Of a DNA stretch of 64,000 nucleotides, positions 9,241-17,093 are shown piece after piece; positions within the stretch are counted from its first letter, which is position 1; each line of letters opens with the position of its first letter. The notes below the pieces were generated by a model. The model ran no database searches, was not told the DNA's origin, and saw only the letters and a program-made list of their open reading frames with translations. The DNA is from Pseudanabaena sp. BC1403. GTDB lineage: Bacteria; Cyanobacteriota; Cyanobacteriia; Pseudanabaenales; Pseudanabaenaceae. A program made the translations under genes and the position numbers. The stretch is from the NCBI RefSeq assembly GCF_002914585.1, contig NZ_PDDM01000010.1:1-64000 (forward strand), given 5' to 3'.

Positions 9241-9858
9241 ATGGTTCAAGCTATAGCTAAGACTGAATTGGTAACTTTTGCGGAATTTGCCGCATGGAAG
9301 CCAGAGAATAGACTTTATGAACTTCATGATGGAGTAATTGTTGAGATGCCACAACCTGTTGGAAAACATGAGCAAGTGAAGGGCTTTTTAACCATAGAAC
9401 TTGCTTTTCTGGTTAGACAAGCAAATCTTCCTTACTTTTTGCCTAGTCAAGCTTTCGTGAAAGTACCTGAGGCTGAATCGGCTTATTTGCCTGATGTCTT
9501 AATTTTAAAGACTTCTAATTTAGTAAATGAGCAATTGTGGGAGAGTCAATCTACAGTCACTCAGGGAGCATCTGTTGTCATTGCGATCGAGGTGGTGAGT
9601 ACTAATTGGCGGGTTGATTATTTCACTAAGGTTAAAGATTATGAGGAGATGGGGATTCCTGAATATTGGACTGTGGATTATTTGGGAATTGGCGGTCGGC
9701 GGTTTATTGGCAATCCTAAGCAGCCAACAATTTTAGTGCATGAGTTAGTTGAGGGGGAGTATCAAGTAACTGCTTTTAGAGGAGATGAGCGAGTTATATC
9801 GCCAACTTTTCCAGAATTGAATTTGACGGCTAATCAGATTTTTCAAGCGGGTAATTAA
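9241..9858 (+). CDS. Uma2 family (DUF820) endonuclease-like protein
   Basis: A 205-residue member of a family greatly expanded in cyanobacteria, with a PD-(D/E)XK-like fold. Visible motifs are YELHDGVIVEMPQP, SAYLPDVLIL (acidic position), VVIAIEVVST (Glu of the EVxS motif), the KVKDYEEMGIPEYWTVD helix and the C-terminal PTFPELNLTANQIF. The biological role of Uma2 proteins is not established; many sit in mobile or accessory regions, as here. The next small frame starts 7 bases after its stop. ATG at 9241. Confidence 0.85.
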   Translation: MVQAIAKTELVTFAEFAAWKPENRLYELHDGVIVEMPQPVGKHEQVKGFLTIELAFLVRQANLPYFLPSQAFVKVPEAESAYLPDVLILKTSNLVNEQLWESQSTVTQGASVVIAIEVVSTNWRVDYFTKVKDYEEMGIPEYWTVDYLGIGGRRFIGNPKQPTILVHELVEGEYQVTAFRGDERVISPTFPELNLTANQIFQAGN

Positions 9859-9865
9859 CAGGGAT

Positions 9866-10090
9866 ATGAATCAACTTAACGATACGGATTTTGGGCAAAA
9901 GATTAAAGAGTTGATTGATAGCCTCAAGGGGATTTGTGCTGCCTATGGGTTAGGGAATGATGGGAATGAATTTAAAATCATTACTAAGGTATTTCTGTAT
10001 AAGTTGATGAATGATAAGTTTGCTTATGAGGTGAAGCAAGCAATACCAAAGGCGATCGCACTAATGGACGGACAAGCTAGCATTAAATAA
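9866..10090 (+). pseudogene. Likely N-terminal remnant of an N-6 DNA methylase (type I RM M subunit-like)
   Basis: A 74-codon frame. Residues 1-58 (IKELIDSLKGICAAYGLGND and then NEFKIITKVFLYKLMNDKFA) read like the helical N-terminus of an HsdM-type methyltransferase. The frame ends soon after, without the SAM-binding or NPPF motifs. Its last residues include a HIP1 octamer and look unrelated. I infer a truncated relic of a restriction-modification gene, recalled from memory of the family; an independent small protein is the alternative. It lies between a Uma2 gene and a toxin-antitoxin pair. Confidence 0.45.
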
Positions 10091-10110
10091 ACCTAAATCA
10101 AAATAAAACC

Positions 10111-10338
10111 ATGCAACTAATCGACATCACCCACGCCCAAACCCAACTTCCCCAACTCATGCAAATCGCCTTGCAAGGCGAAGAAATCATTATCACTCGT
10201 AACAATCAACCAATTCTCAAACTAAGTCAAATATCCTCCACACCAAAAAGAAGACACAGAGGTAGTGCCAAAGGACAAATCAAAATCGCGCCCGATTTTA
10301 ATGCGCCCCTTGAAGATTTTCAGGAGTATATGACATGA
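10111..10338 (+). CDS. Antitoxin of the Phd/YefM type
   Basis: A 75-residue protein. The N-terminal half, starting MQLIDITHAQTQLPQL and containing EEIIITRNNQPILKL, matches the Phd/YefM DNA-binding antitoxin fold. The basic, flexible C-terminal half would wrap the toxin. Its stop overlaps the start of the PIN toxin by four bases (10335-10338), the usual translational coupling of type II pairs. It probably represses its own operon together with the toxin. The ATG at 10111 is 20 bases after the methylase remnant. Confidence 0.85.
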   Translation: MQLIDITHAQTQLPQLMQIALQGEEIIITRNNQPILKLSQISSTPKRRHRGSAKGQIKIAPDFNAPLEDFQEYMT

Positions 10339-10718
10339 AAATAATCCTTGACACACATACCTTTCTTTGGTTTATCAATGACAGCACTGAATTAAGCAAC
10401 AGTGCAGCCGAGCTAATAGAATCCGATGTCGATTTATGGATTAGCATTGCTAGTCTCTGGGAAATTTCGATTAAAGTTAATCTCAATAAATTGGACTTAC
10501 CCGATGACTATGAAAAATTTATTCCACATCAAATAGCCATAAATAACATCGAAATCTTACCTGTTAATCTTCAGCATTTAATAGTTCTGACAAAATTACC
10601 ATTACATCATCGAGATCCATTTGATAGATTGCTAATCGCCCAAGCGATCGCTGAAGAAGTCCCCATTATTAGCATTGACAAAAAATTTGATTTATATGAA
10701 GTTGATCGCCAATGGTAA
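10335..10718 (+). CDS. PIN-domain ribonuclease toxin (VapC-like)
   Basis: A 127-residue PIN nuclease, toxin partner of the preceding antitoxin. Metal-binding acidic residues are in place: Asp6 in ILDTHTFLW, Glu43 in SLWEISIK, and Asp94 and Asp97 in HHRDPFDRLLIAQA. A later Asp lies in ISIDKKFD. This subgroup pairs with Phd-type antitoxins in many cyanobacteria. The target RNA cannot be read from sequence. The four-base overlap with the antitoxin supports co-translation. Confidence 0.9.
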   Translation: MKIILDTHTFLWFINDSTELSNSAAELIESDVDLWISIASLWEISIKVNLNKLDLPDDYEKFIPHQIAINNIEILPVNLQHLIVLTKLPLHHRDPFDRLLIAQAIAEEVPIISIDKKFDLYEVDRQW

Positions 10719-10738
10719 ACAGAAACTAATCTAAATTG

Positions 10739-10789
10739 GCGATCGCTTGTTGATGAAGGTAGCGATCGGGCAAGTTAGAGTTAAGTAAA
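10739..10789 (+). repeat. HIP1-pair repeat, copy A
   Basis: About 51 bp with two HIP1-type sites spaced around TTGTTGATGAAGGTA, followed by a tail ending TTAAGTAAA. Copies B (11037) and C (11716) match it closely. The second HIP1 site here is mutated (GCGATCGG). Confidence 0.75.
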
Positions 10790-10820
10790 ATCACTGCGAT
10801 TCACACAATATTCATGTAGA

Positions 10821-10995
10821 GGCAAAGCATTCCTGCCACAATTTATTAATTTTGCGATCCACACAATACAGGAATGCTTTGCCCTCAACCTCACAACGCA
10901 GGGACAATTTATCTGTAAATAGCCAAGAGGGTTCAGCATTTGCGATTTAAAATTGTCGTGAGGAGTATCAAAATATTGGCGCAAATGCTAAACCC
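10821..10995. repeat. Compound inverted-repeat region, MITE-like
   Basis: Two inverted pairs lie in this gene-free gap (10719-11111). GGCAAAGCATTCCTG at 10821-10835 has its exact inverse at 10869-10883. A 16-bp arm at 10929-10944 matches 10980-10995 with one mismatch. No credible gene is present. The GGCAAAGCATTCC motif resembles short interspersed cyanobacterial repeats, an inference from memory. Confidence 0.55.
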
Positions 10996-11036
10996 CTACA
11001 ATCGCTACAATGGCAAATAGGGGGAAATAAGAATAT

Positions 11037-11087
11037 GCGATCGCCTGTTGATGATGGTAGCGATCGCGCAATTCAGCGTTGAGTAAA
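11037..11087 (+). repeat. HIP1-pair repeat, copy B
   Basis: Second copy of the 51-bp repeat, 25 bases upstream of the Uma2 start. Both HIP1 octamers are intact, separated by 16 bases. Confidence 0.75.
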
Positions 11088-11111
11088 TATTTCTTTAACT
11101 GGAGAAAAAAT

Positions 11112-11687
11112 ATGACAGTTACTTTAATCAATCAAACTTACACATTTGACGAATATTTAGCAATGGAAGAACTTGCCATTGCTAAACATGAATATAAAAA
11201 TGGAGAAATTATTAGCATGACAGGTGGCACAACAGACCATAACAAAATCGCCTTGAATTTTGCCGCAAACTTAAAATTTTCCCTCAAAAAACAAAACTAT
11301 AATATCTTTATCGGTGATGTTAAGCTCTGGATTCCCGCTTACTCAGAAGCAACCTATCCTGATGTCATGCTGATTGAAGGTGAGCCAAATTATTACGGCA
11401 CTAGCAAAACAACCATCACAAATCCCTCTTTGATTGTTGAAGTTCTATCAAAATCAACGCAAAATTATGATCAAAGCGAAAAGTTTTATTATTACCGCTC
11501 AATTCCTGAGTTCAAAGAATATATTTTAATTAGCCAATACCAATATTATGTAATGCAATTCAATAAAACAAATCAGGGTAAATGGATATTATCTGAATAT
11601 CGAAATGATAATTCAGCATTATCTTTACAAACAGTGAAATTTGACATTTCTTTTGAAGAAATTTATGAAAATGTCAACCTCGGCTAA
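11112..11687 (+). CDS. Uma2 family (DUF820) endonuclease-like protein
   Basis: A 191-residue Uma2 protein, divergent from the copy at 9241. Motifs: YTFDEYLAMEE start, ATYPDVMLIEGE, SLIVEVLSKST with the EV(L)S glutamate, and YRSIPEFKEYILI. I chose the ATG at 11112, preceded by GGAG, over a TTG at 11079. It is more AT-rich than the sqdX and bioB genes nearby, which suggests separate acquisition. Copies of the HIP1-pair repeat flank it on both sides (11037 and 11716), so it may sit in a segment that moved or was duplicated by recombination between them. Confidence 0.85.
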   Translation: MTVTLINQTYTFDEYLAMEELAIAKHEYKNGEIISMTGGTTDHNKIALNFAANLKFSLKKQNYNIFIGDVKLWIPAYSEATYPDVMLIEGEPNYYGTSKTTITNPSLIVEVLSKSTQNYDQSEKFYYYRSIPEFKEYILISQYQYYVMQFNKTNQGKWILSEYRNDNSALSLQTVKFDISFEEIYENVNLG

Positions 11688-11715
11688 TTTGAAAGTCAAT
11701 AACTATTCCAGATCC

Positions 11716-11766
11716 GCGATCGCTTGTTGATGATGGTAGCGATCGCGCAAGTCAGCATTAAGTAAA
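11716..11766 (+). repeat. HIP1-pair repeat, copy C
   Basis: Third copy of the 51-bp repeat, downstream of the Uma2 gene and upstream of sqdX. Nearly identical to copy B, with both octamers intact. Confidence 0.75.
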
Positions 11767-11883
11767 CTTTCCTTTACACAATTACCCTAGCTATGAGGAT
11801 TTGACTTTTTACTTGTATAGGAGATTACCTGCCATAGTATGATGCTGTCAGCCCATAGCCAACGATTCCGTACAGTCATCACT

Positions 11884-13011
11884 ATGCGTATCGCCATATT
11901 TACCGAGACATTTTTGCCAAAAATTGATGGCATCGTTACTCGCCTCAAATATACCGTCGAATATCTGGTCAAGCTCGGTAACCAAGTATTGGTGTTTTCG
12001 CCCGATGGTGGACTTAAAGAATACTGTGGCGCAAAGATTTATGGCGTATCAGCCTTTGACTTCCCGCTATATCCAGAACTAAAAGTAGCTCTCCCACGTC
12101 CTTCGATTGGCTATGCGCTAGAGGAGTTCAAACCCGATATTATTCATATTGTAAATCCTGCTATTTTGGGCATGGCAGGTTTATATTATGCCAAATCGAT
12201 GAATTACCCGCTTATGGCTTCCTATCACACGCATTTACCCCAGTATTTGCAGCATTACGGATTGGGGTTTCTTGAGGGCGTGATGTGGGAATTGGTCAAA
12301 AATACTCACAATCAAGCAGCACTGAATCTTTGTACTTCGACAGTGATGATCGATGAATTGCGATCGCATGGTGTCGAGAGGCTTGATCTTTGGCAGCGCG
12401 GTGTTGATACCGTGCAGTTTCATCCGAGATTTAAAAGCGCGGAAATGCGATCGCGCCTCACCCAAGGGCATCCAGAAGAAGTTTTATTCCTGTATGTTGG
12501 TAGACTCTCCGCCGAGAAAGAGATTCAGCAAATTTTGCCAGTACTAGAAGCGATCCCCAATAGTCGTCTTGCTTTAGTGGGAAATGGCCCCTATCGGCAA
12601 GAACTGGAGAAGATTTTTGCGGATACTAAAACTAATTTTGTGGGCTATTTACGTGGGGATGATCTTGCCGCAGCTTTTGCCTCAAGTGACGCTTTTTTAT
12701 TCCCATCGCGCACTGAGACTCTGGGCTTAGTTCTGCTCGAAGCAATGGCGGCTGGTTGTCCAGTTGTTGCCGCAAATTCAGGGGGAATTCCTGACATTGT
12801 CACCAATGGCATTAATGGATATTTATTTGAGCCTAATGACAGCAATGGCTTGACCTTAGCAACTCAAAATCTTTTGCAAAATCGTAATGAATATATGTGC
12901 ATCGAAGCCCGTTTAGAAGCTGAAAAGTGGGGGTGGGATGCTGCCACGCGACAATTGCAAAATTATTATGAACAGACAATAGAGGCTTGTAAACCTGTTT
13001 TAAGTGTTTAA
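11884..13011 (+). CDS. sqdX: Sulfoquinovosyltransferase SqdX (sulfolipid synthesis)
   Basis: A GT4-family glycosyltransferase that moves sulfoquinovose from UDP-sulfoquinovose to diacylglycerol, the last step in making the thylakoid sulfolipid SQDG. The start MRIAIFTETFLPKIDGIVTR, then YPELKVALPRPSIG, and ASYHTHLPQYL are SqdX hallmarks. The C-terminal Rossmann domain has FLYVGRLSAEKEI and the nucleotide-binding FPSRTETLGLVLLEAMA. ATG at 11884 gives 375 residues and fits the family; an upstream ATG at 11839 would add an unmatched extension. The partner sqdB is not in the window. Confidence 0.9.
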   Translation: MRIAIFTETFLPKIDGIVTRLKYTVEYLVKLGNQVLVFSPDGGLKEYCGAKIYGVSAFDFPLYPELKVALPRPSIGYALEEFKPDIIHIVNPAILGMAGLYYAKSMNYPLMASYHTHLPQYLQHYGLGFLEGVMWELVKNTHNQAALNLCTSTVMIDELRSHGVERLDLWQRGVDTVQFHPRFKSAEMRSRLTQGHPEEVLFLYVGRLSAEKEIQQILPVLEAIPNSRLALVGNGPYRQELEKIFADTKTNFVGYLRGDDLAAAFASSDAFLFPSRTETLGLVLLEAMAAGCPVVAANSGGIPDIVTNGINGYLFEPNDSNGLTLATQNLLQNRNEYMCIEARLEAEKWGWDAATRQLQNYYEQTIEACKPVLSV

Positions 13012-13018
13012 ATACGCA

Positions 13019-13045
13019 AGAGTGCGCCCAACAGGGGCGCACTCT
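13019..13045. terminator. 10-bp GC hairpin after sqdX
   Basis: Arms 13019-13028 and 13036-13045 are perfect inverted copies. The hairpin adjoins a second, larger palindrome and probably terminates sqdX transcription. Confidence 0.65.
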
Positions 13046-13110
13046 AAAAATGAACCCAAAAATTGTTACAGCGAGCATAGCCGCTGCAACAATTTTGGGG
13101 TTCATTTTTA
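13045..13110. repeat. 23-bp palindrome between sqdX and bioB
   Basis: Arms 13045-13067 and 13088-13110 match with one mismatch, around a 20-base loop. Confidence 0.65.
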
Positions 13111-13198
13111 AAGAAGTATTGCGATCGCGCTCTCAAGCGGTATTCCTTCACAGTACAATGGCGATCGCTATCATTCTGTCGTAAGCATAAATACTCTT

Positions 13199-14137
13199 TT
13201 GATTTCCCTTGAATCTGTCACCGAAATTTATAATAAGCCCTTGCTGTCTCTAGTTTTTGAGGCGCAATCAGTACATCGGCAATATCATCAAACTGATGCT
13301 GTACAGATGTGCACTCTATCAAATATCAAATCAGGTCGTTGTCCTGAAGATTGTAAATATTGCCCTCAAAGTGCTCGCTATCCGACAGGAGTAGAGGCTT
13401 ATCCCCTTTTGCCACTAGATGAAGTGATTAGCCAAGCAAAAGAGGCAAAACAGCATGGGGCAACTCGTTTTTGCATGGGAGCTGCGTGGCGCAATGCACC
13501 TGATGGGGAGGAGTTTGAGCGGGTTTTGCAAATGGTCGAAGCCGTAGCAGGGATGGAAATGGAAGCCTGTGTAACGATGGGAATGTTGCGCCCAGATCAA
13601 GCTCAGCGCTTAGCCAAAGCAGGCTTGACAGCCTATAACCATAACCTCGATACTTCCGAAAGTTTCTATCCCGAAATTATCACGACACGTACCTATCGCG
13701 ATCGCCTCGAAACGATTCAGCATGTCTCCGAAGCGGGTATTCAAGTTTGTTGTGGCGGCATCGTCGGCATGGGTGAGACTGACAGCGATCGCATCGATCT
13801 TTTGCATACATTAGCAAACCTTAATCCACAGCCTGAGTCAGTACCAATTAATGCATTATCTCCCGTTGCAGGAACTCCATTTGGGGATCTTGATGCGATC
13901 GATCCTTTGGTTTTAGTGCGGATGGTCGCAACCGCGAGAATCCTGATGCCCAAAGCAGTTGTGCGACTTTCCGCAGGACGCGATCGGCTCAGCGTTTCCG
14001 ATCAAGCTCTCTGCTTTCTCGCAGGTGCAAATTCTATCTTCTCTAGTGAGAAACTACTCACTACTGCAAATCCAGACTGGCAAGATGATGCGGAGATGTT
14101 CCAGAAATTAGGTGTTAAACCGAAGGAATTCGCATAA
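13199..14137 (+). CDS. bioB: Biotin synthase
   Basis: A radical-SAM enzyme that inserts sulfur into dethiobiotin. The 4Fe-4S ligands Cys48, Cys52 and Cys55 are in GRCPEDCKYCPQS. The protein continues with RFCMGAAWR, YNHNLDTSESFYPEI, CCGGIVGMGET and the C-terminal RLSAGRDRLS. The 312 residues are typical. The start is the TTG at 13199; no ATG or GTG lies upstream in frame before a stop. The last three codons and stop (Glu-Phe-Ala-TAA) lie inside a 55-base palindrome shared with the convergent ppk1, so the original C-terminus may have been replaced. Confidence 0.95.
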   Translation: MISLESVTEIYNKPLLSLVFEAQSVHRQYHQTDAVQMCTLSNIKSGRCPEDCKYCPQSARYPTGVEAYPLLPLDEVISQAKEAKQHGATRFCMGAAWRNAPDGEEFERVLQMVEAVAGMEMEACVTMGMLRPDQAQRLAKAGLTAYNHNLDTSESFYPEIITTRTYRDRLETIQHVSEAGIQVCCGGIVGMGETDSDRIDLLHTLANLNPQPESVPINALSPVAGTPFGDLDAIDPLVLVRMVATARILMPKAVVRLSAGRDRLSVSDQALCFLAGANSIFSSEKLLTTANPDWQDDAEMFQKLGVKPKEFA

Positions 14138-14180
14138 TAAGAAAGGCTCCCTTTGGGAGCCTTTCTTATTATGCGAATTC
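14126..14180. terminator. 26-bp perfect palindrome spanning both stops of bioB and ppk1
   Basis: Arms 14126-14151 and 14155-14180 are exact inverted copies on a TTT loop. They contain Glu-Phe-Ala-stop of both convergent genes. It would act as a bidirectional terminator. Confidence 0.9.
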
Positions 14181-16355
14181 AGGTCGCCCTTGCGACATGA
14201 AATGCTTTTGTGAACTCATTTCAGGCTCTCCATCCTTAGGAACTCTCTGAATGTAGGTTCCATCTGCTTTAAGATCCCAAGCTTGGCGGTTATCAGCTAG
14301 GATAATTTCGAGAATCTGCTTAAGTTCTTTGATCAGAGAGCCTTCCTCAACAGGGGTAATCACCTCAACTCTTGCATCAAGGTTTCGGGGCATCCAGTCA
14401 GCACTACCAATATATACCTGCTCTTCGCCGCCATTACTAAAGTAAAAGATGCGTGAATGTTCTAGAAAGCGCCCGATCACGCTGATAACCCTGATGCGAT
14501 CGCTTAATCCCTTGACCTTGGGACGGATACAGCAAATACCACGAATGATCAGATCGATATTTACACCGACTTGCGAAGCCTCATATAGAGCCGAGATAAT
14601 CTCAGGATCAACTAATGAATTCATTTTGGCAATGATGTAGGAAGGATACCCCTGCTTTTGATGTTCGATTTCGCGATGGATCAGTTTCAGGAACTTCTCG
14701 CGCATGTTCACAGGCGCAACTAGAAGCTTGCGATAATCACGCTGACGCGAATAGCCAGTCAGGTAGTTAAACAAATCAGTCAAATCCGCGCCCAAATTAT
14801 CATTACAGCTAAAAATACCAAGATCGCTATAAAATCTAGCTGTTTTTGGGTTGTAATTGCCAGTACCAATGTGAACATAACGAACTAAGCGATCGCCTTC
14901 TTGCCTTACCACTAGAGCCGTCTTAGTATGGGTTTTGAGATTCTTAAACCCATAGACCACATGCACTCCCGCATTTTCGAGCTTCTTCGCCCAGAGAATG
15001 TTATTCGCCTCGTCAAATCGAGCTTTTAGCTCCACTAATACCGCTACCTGCTTGCCATTCTCCGCCGCCCGAATCAAAGCATGGACAATTGGTGAATCTC
15101 CAGATGTGCGATATAGAGTTTGCTTAATTGCGAGTACATCATCATCATTTGCTGCATCTTCGATAAATCGCTGCACTGTTGTTGTGAACGACTGATAAGG
15201 ATGATGGACTAAAAAATCACCTTCGCTGATGATGTCAAAAATGTTCTTGCCGTCTTCATCCCCTTGCTTCAATCGAGGATGAGTTACAGACTTCCAAGGC
15301 TTATCCTGATGCTCAGGCATTGGCAAAAAAGCGATCGCCATTAGCCCTCCTAAACCAATTAGCCCAGGGATATCATAAACATCTGCCTCGGTAATCCCTA
15401 ATTGCTCAATCAACTCTTTACGAATTTCTGGCGGGATATCACTAGCGATTTCCATTCGCACGACTGAACCAAATTTCTGCTTGCGTAACTCTTCTTGCAG
15501 AGCCGAAATCAAGTCGTCTGCTTCTTCTTCTTCGATGTCAAGCTGAGCATCACGAGTAATCCGAAATGGATAATAACTTAGAATCTCCATTCCTGGAAAT
15601 AATGCCTCAAGATTATGGGCAATCACTTGTTCCAAAGGTACAAAGGTATGCTCATCGGTCTCAGGGATTTTGACAAAGCGTGGCAATACATTTGGAACTT
15701 TGACCCGCGCAAAGTTTTTTTCCTTAGTGTCGCGATCGCGCACGATCACCACCAAATTGAGGCTGAGATTAGAAATGTAAGGGAATGGATGTGCAGGATC
15801 GACGGCTAATGGCGTAAGAACGGGAAATAGCTTATCTTGAAAATAGGTTTTGAGATATCGCTGATGTTTCTTATCGATATCCTTATAGTCTAAGAGCTTC
15901 ACTCCGTGGTTATGTAATTCTGGACGTAGGATATTCTCAAAAAATTCATGCTGCATCGTGACCAATGGTACAAGAGCCTCACGAATTGCTTGTAACTGCT
16001 TTTCTGGATTAAGTCCATCATCGGAGATAATATCCAATTGCTCTGCAAATTTTTTCTTTACCCTAGCCACTCTAACCATAAAAAACTCATCAAGGTTAGT
16101 GCTAAAAATTGCAAAGAATTTAGCTCTTTCTAGTAATGATGTGCGCGAGTCAATCCCTTCGCTTAAAACTCTTTTATTAAAAGCAATCCAGCTTAGTTCA
16201 CGATTAAAGAAATACATGGCACGATCAACTGACTTTTCATCTTGCTCGTCAATTTCTTCTGGGATAGATTCTGAGATTCCTATCGACTCAGTAATCGTTT
16301 CAATCATGTCAACTTCTAGATCTTTTTTGGCTAAATCTCTTTTTATTCTGGTCAT
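14169..16355 (-). CDS. ppk1: Polyphosphate kinase 1
   Basis: Makes polyphosphate reversibly from ATP. The 728 residues show the four PPK1 domains: N-terminal FFNRELSWIAFNKRVL and FSTNLDEFFMVRV; middle domain HPFPYISNLSLNL; C1 domain with the phosphohistidine in YVHIGTGNYNP; and C2 domain with VYIGSADWMPRNLD. An extra acidic segment of about 45 residues precedes the core, so the ATG at 16355 may give a longer N-terminus than necessary. The C-terminus ends Pro-Glu-Phe-Ala, where the last three residues come from the palindrome shared with bioB. Confidence 0.96.
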   Translation of the reverse strand: MTRIKRDLAKKDLEVDMIETITESIGISESIPEEIDEQDEKSVDRAMYFFNRELSWIAFNKRVLSEGIDSRTSLLERAKFFAIFSTNLDEFFMVRVARVKKKFAEQLDIISDDGLNPEKQLQAIREALVPLVTMQHEFFENILRPELHNHGVKLLDYKDIDKKHQRYLKTYFQDKLFPVLTPLAVDPAHPFPYISNLSLNLVVIVRDRDTKEKNFARVKVPNVLPRFVKIPETDEHTFVPLEQVIAHNLEALFPGMEILSYYPFRITRDAQLDIEEEEADDLISALQEELRKQKFGSVVRMEIASDIPPEIRKELIEQLGITEADVYDIPGLIGLGGLMAIAFLPMPEHQDKPWKSVTHPRLKQGDEDGKNIFDIISEGDFLVHHPYQSFTTTVQRFIEDAANDDDVLAIKQTLYRTSGDSPIVHALIRAAENGKQVAVLVELKARFDEANNILWAKKLENAGVHVVYGFKNLKTHTKTALVVRQEGDRLVRYVHIGTGNYNPKTARFYSDLGIFSCNDNLGADLTDLFNYLTGYSRQRDYRKLLVAPVNMREKFLKLIHREIEHQKQGYPSYIIAKMNSLVDPEIISALYEASQVGVNIDLIIRGICCIRPKVKGLSDRIRVISVIGRFLEHSRIFYFSNGGEEQVYIGSADWMPRNLDARVEVITPVEEGSLIKELKQILEIILADNRQAWDLKADGTYIQRVPKDGEPEMSSQKHFMSQGRPEFA

Positions 16356-16446
16356 AGGAGCAAAGATATCGGCTGTTGTAAAATCACTTGACTACTAGAT
16401 TACCGAAGTATAGGTCATTACTATGTGAGCTTAAACACTTCTAAAT

Positions 16447-16481
16447 AAAAAAAGAGCGGCACATAGTACCGCCCTTTTTTT
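16447..16481. terminator. Bidirectional terminator hairpin beside the peroxidase gene
   Basis: A7 plus a GC stem (16447-16459 with 16469-16481, one mismatch) and T7 on the other side. This is intrinsic terminator architecture for the leftward peroxidase gene ending at 16488. Confidence 0.75.
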
Positions 16482-16487
16482 CAAAAC

Positions 16488-16961
16488 TTAGCCCAAAAGT
16501 GCTTCGATATCTTTACGTAGTGCTGCATCTTCAGGTGCAACGCTGGAAGGATAGTATTTCACGACTTTACCTTCTTTATCGACTAGAAACTTGTTAAAGT
16601 TCCACTGCACTTGGCTACCTGTGGTTTCAGTAAGATACTTATAGGTGTCAGCGATACCACTGCCACTTACCTTCACCTTGCTGAACATGTCAAAGGTGAC
16701 ATCGTAGGTGAGAGAGCAGAAGCTTTTGATTTCTGCTTCAGTCCCTGGCTCTTGTGCGCCGAAGTCATTACTAGGAAACCCGAGAATTTCAAAGCCTTTG
16801 TCTTTGTATTCACGATAAAGAGATTCTAGTCCCTTGTATTGTTTAGTGTAGCCACATTTAGAGGCAACGTTGACAACCAAGGCAACTTTGCCTTTGTACT
16901 GAGCGAGATCGACTGGTTGACCATCGATGTTAGTAATCTTGAAATCGTAAAGTGTGGACAT
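16488..16961 (-). CDS. Glutathione peroxidase-family thiol peroxidase
   Basis: Reduces hydrogen and lipid peroxides. The 157 residues have the peroxidatic Cys36 in NVASKCGYTKQY (cysteine rather than selenocysteine), the Gln in FGAQEPG and the Trp-Asn pair in QWNFNKFLV. Another cysteine in IKSFCSLTYD is a candidate resolving residue, so the donor may be thioredoxin rather than glutathione; cyanobacterial homologues often use NADPH or thioredoxin. No signal peptide, hence cytoplasmic. ATG at 16961. It is a single gene between hairpins. Confidence 0.93.
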   Translation of the reverse strand: MSTLYDFKITNIDGQPVDLAQYKGKVALVVNVASKCGYTKQYKGLESLYREYKDKGFEILGFPSNDFGAQEPGTEAEIKSFCSLTYDVTFDMFSKVKVSGSGIADTYKYLTETTGSQVQWNFNKFLVDKEGKVVKYYPSSVAPEDAALRKDIEALLG

Positions 16962-17001
16962 ATTTTCGTTTTTAGGGTTATTTGAGGATTATTTGCATCA
17001 T

Positions 17002-17054
17002 CAGCAATTTTAGGATTTTCGGCACTACAGGTGTTGCAAATCCTAAAATTGCTG
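17002..17054. repeat. 17-bp perfect palindrome upstream of the peroxidase gene
   Basis: Arms 17002-17018 and 17038-17054 are exact inverted copies around a 19-base loop. It lies between two divergently oriented genes, so it is unlikely to be a simple terminator. Confidence 0.65.
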
Positions 17055-17093
17055 CATAGTTAAAAACTTAACTTAGCTTTTTATCGCGATCGC

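Noticed and set aside
10781-10984. 67-codon minus-strand frame
   Set aside because: Lies entirely in a compound inverted-repeat region and has no coherent protein features.
10739-11766. Possible CRISPR-like array from three similar repeats
   Set aside because: Intervals between copies are about 250 and 630 bases and contain a gene; no spacers or cas genes.
12833-13105. 90-codon minus-strand frame at the sqdX 3' end
   Set aside because: Antisense to sqdX and runs through two palindromes; no family resemblance.
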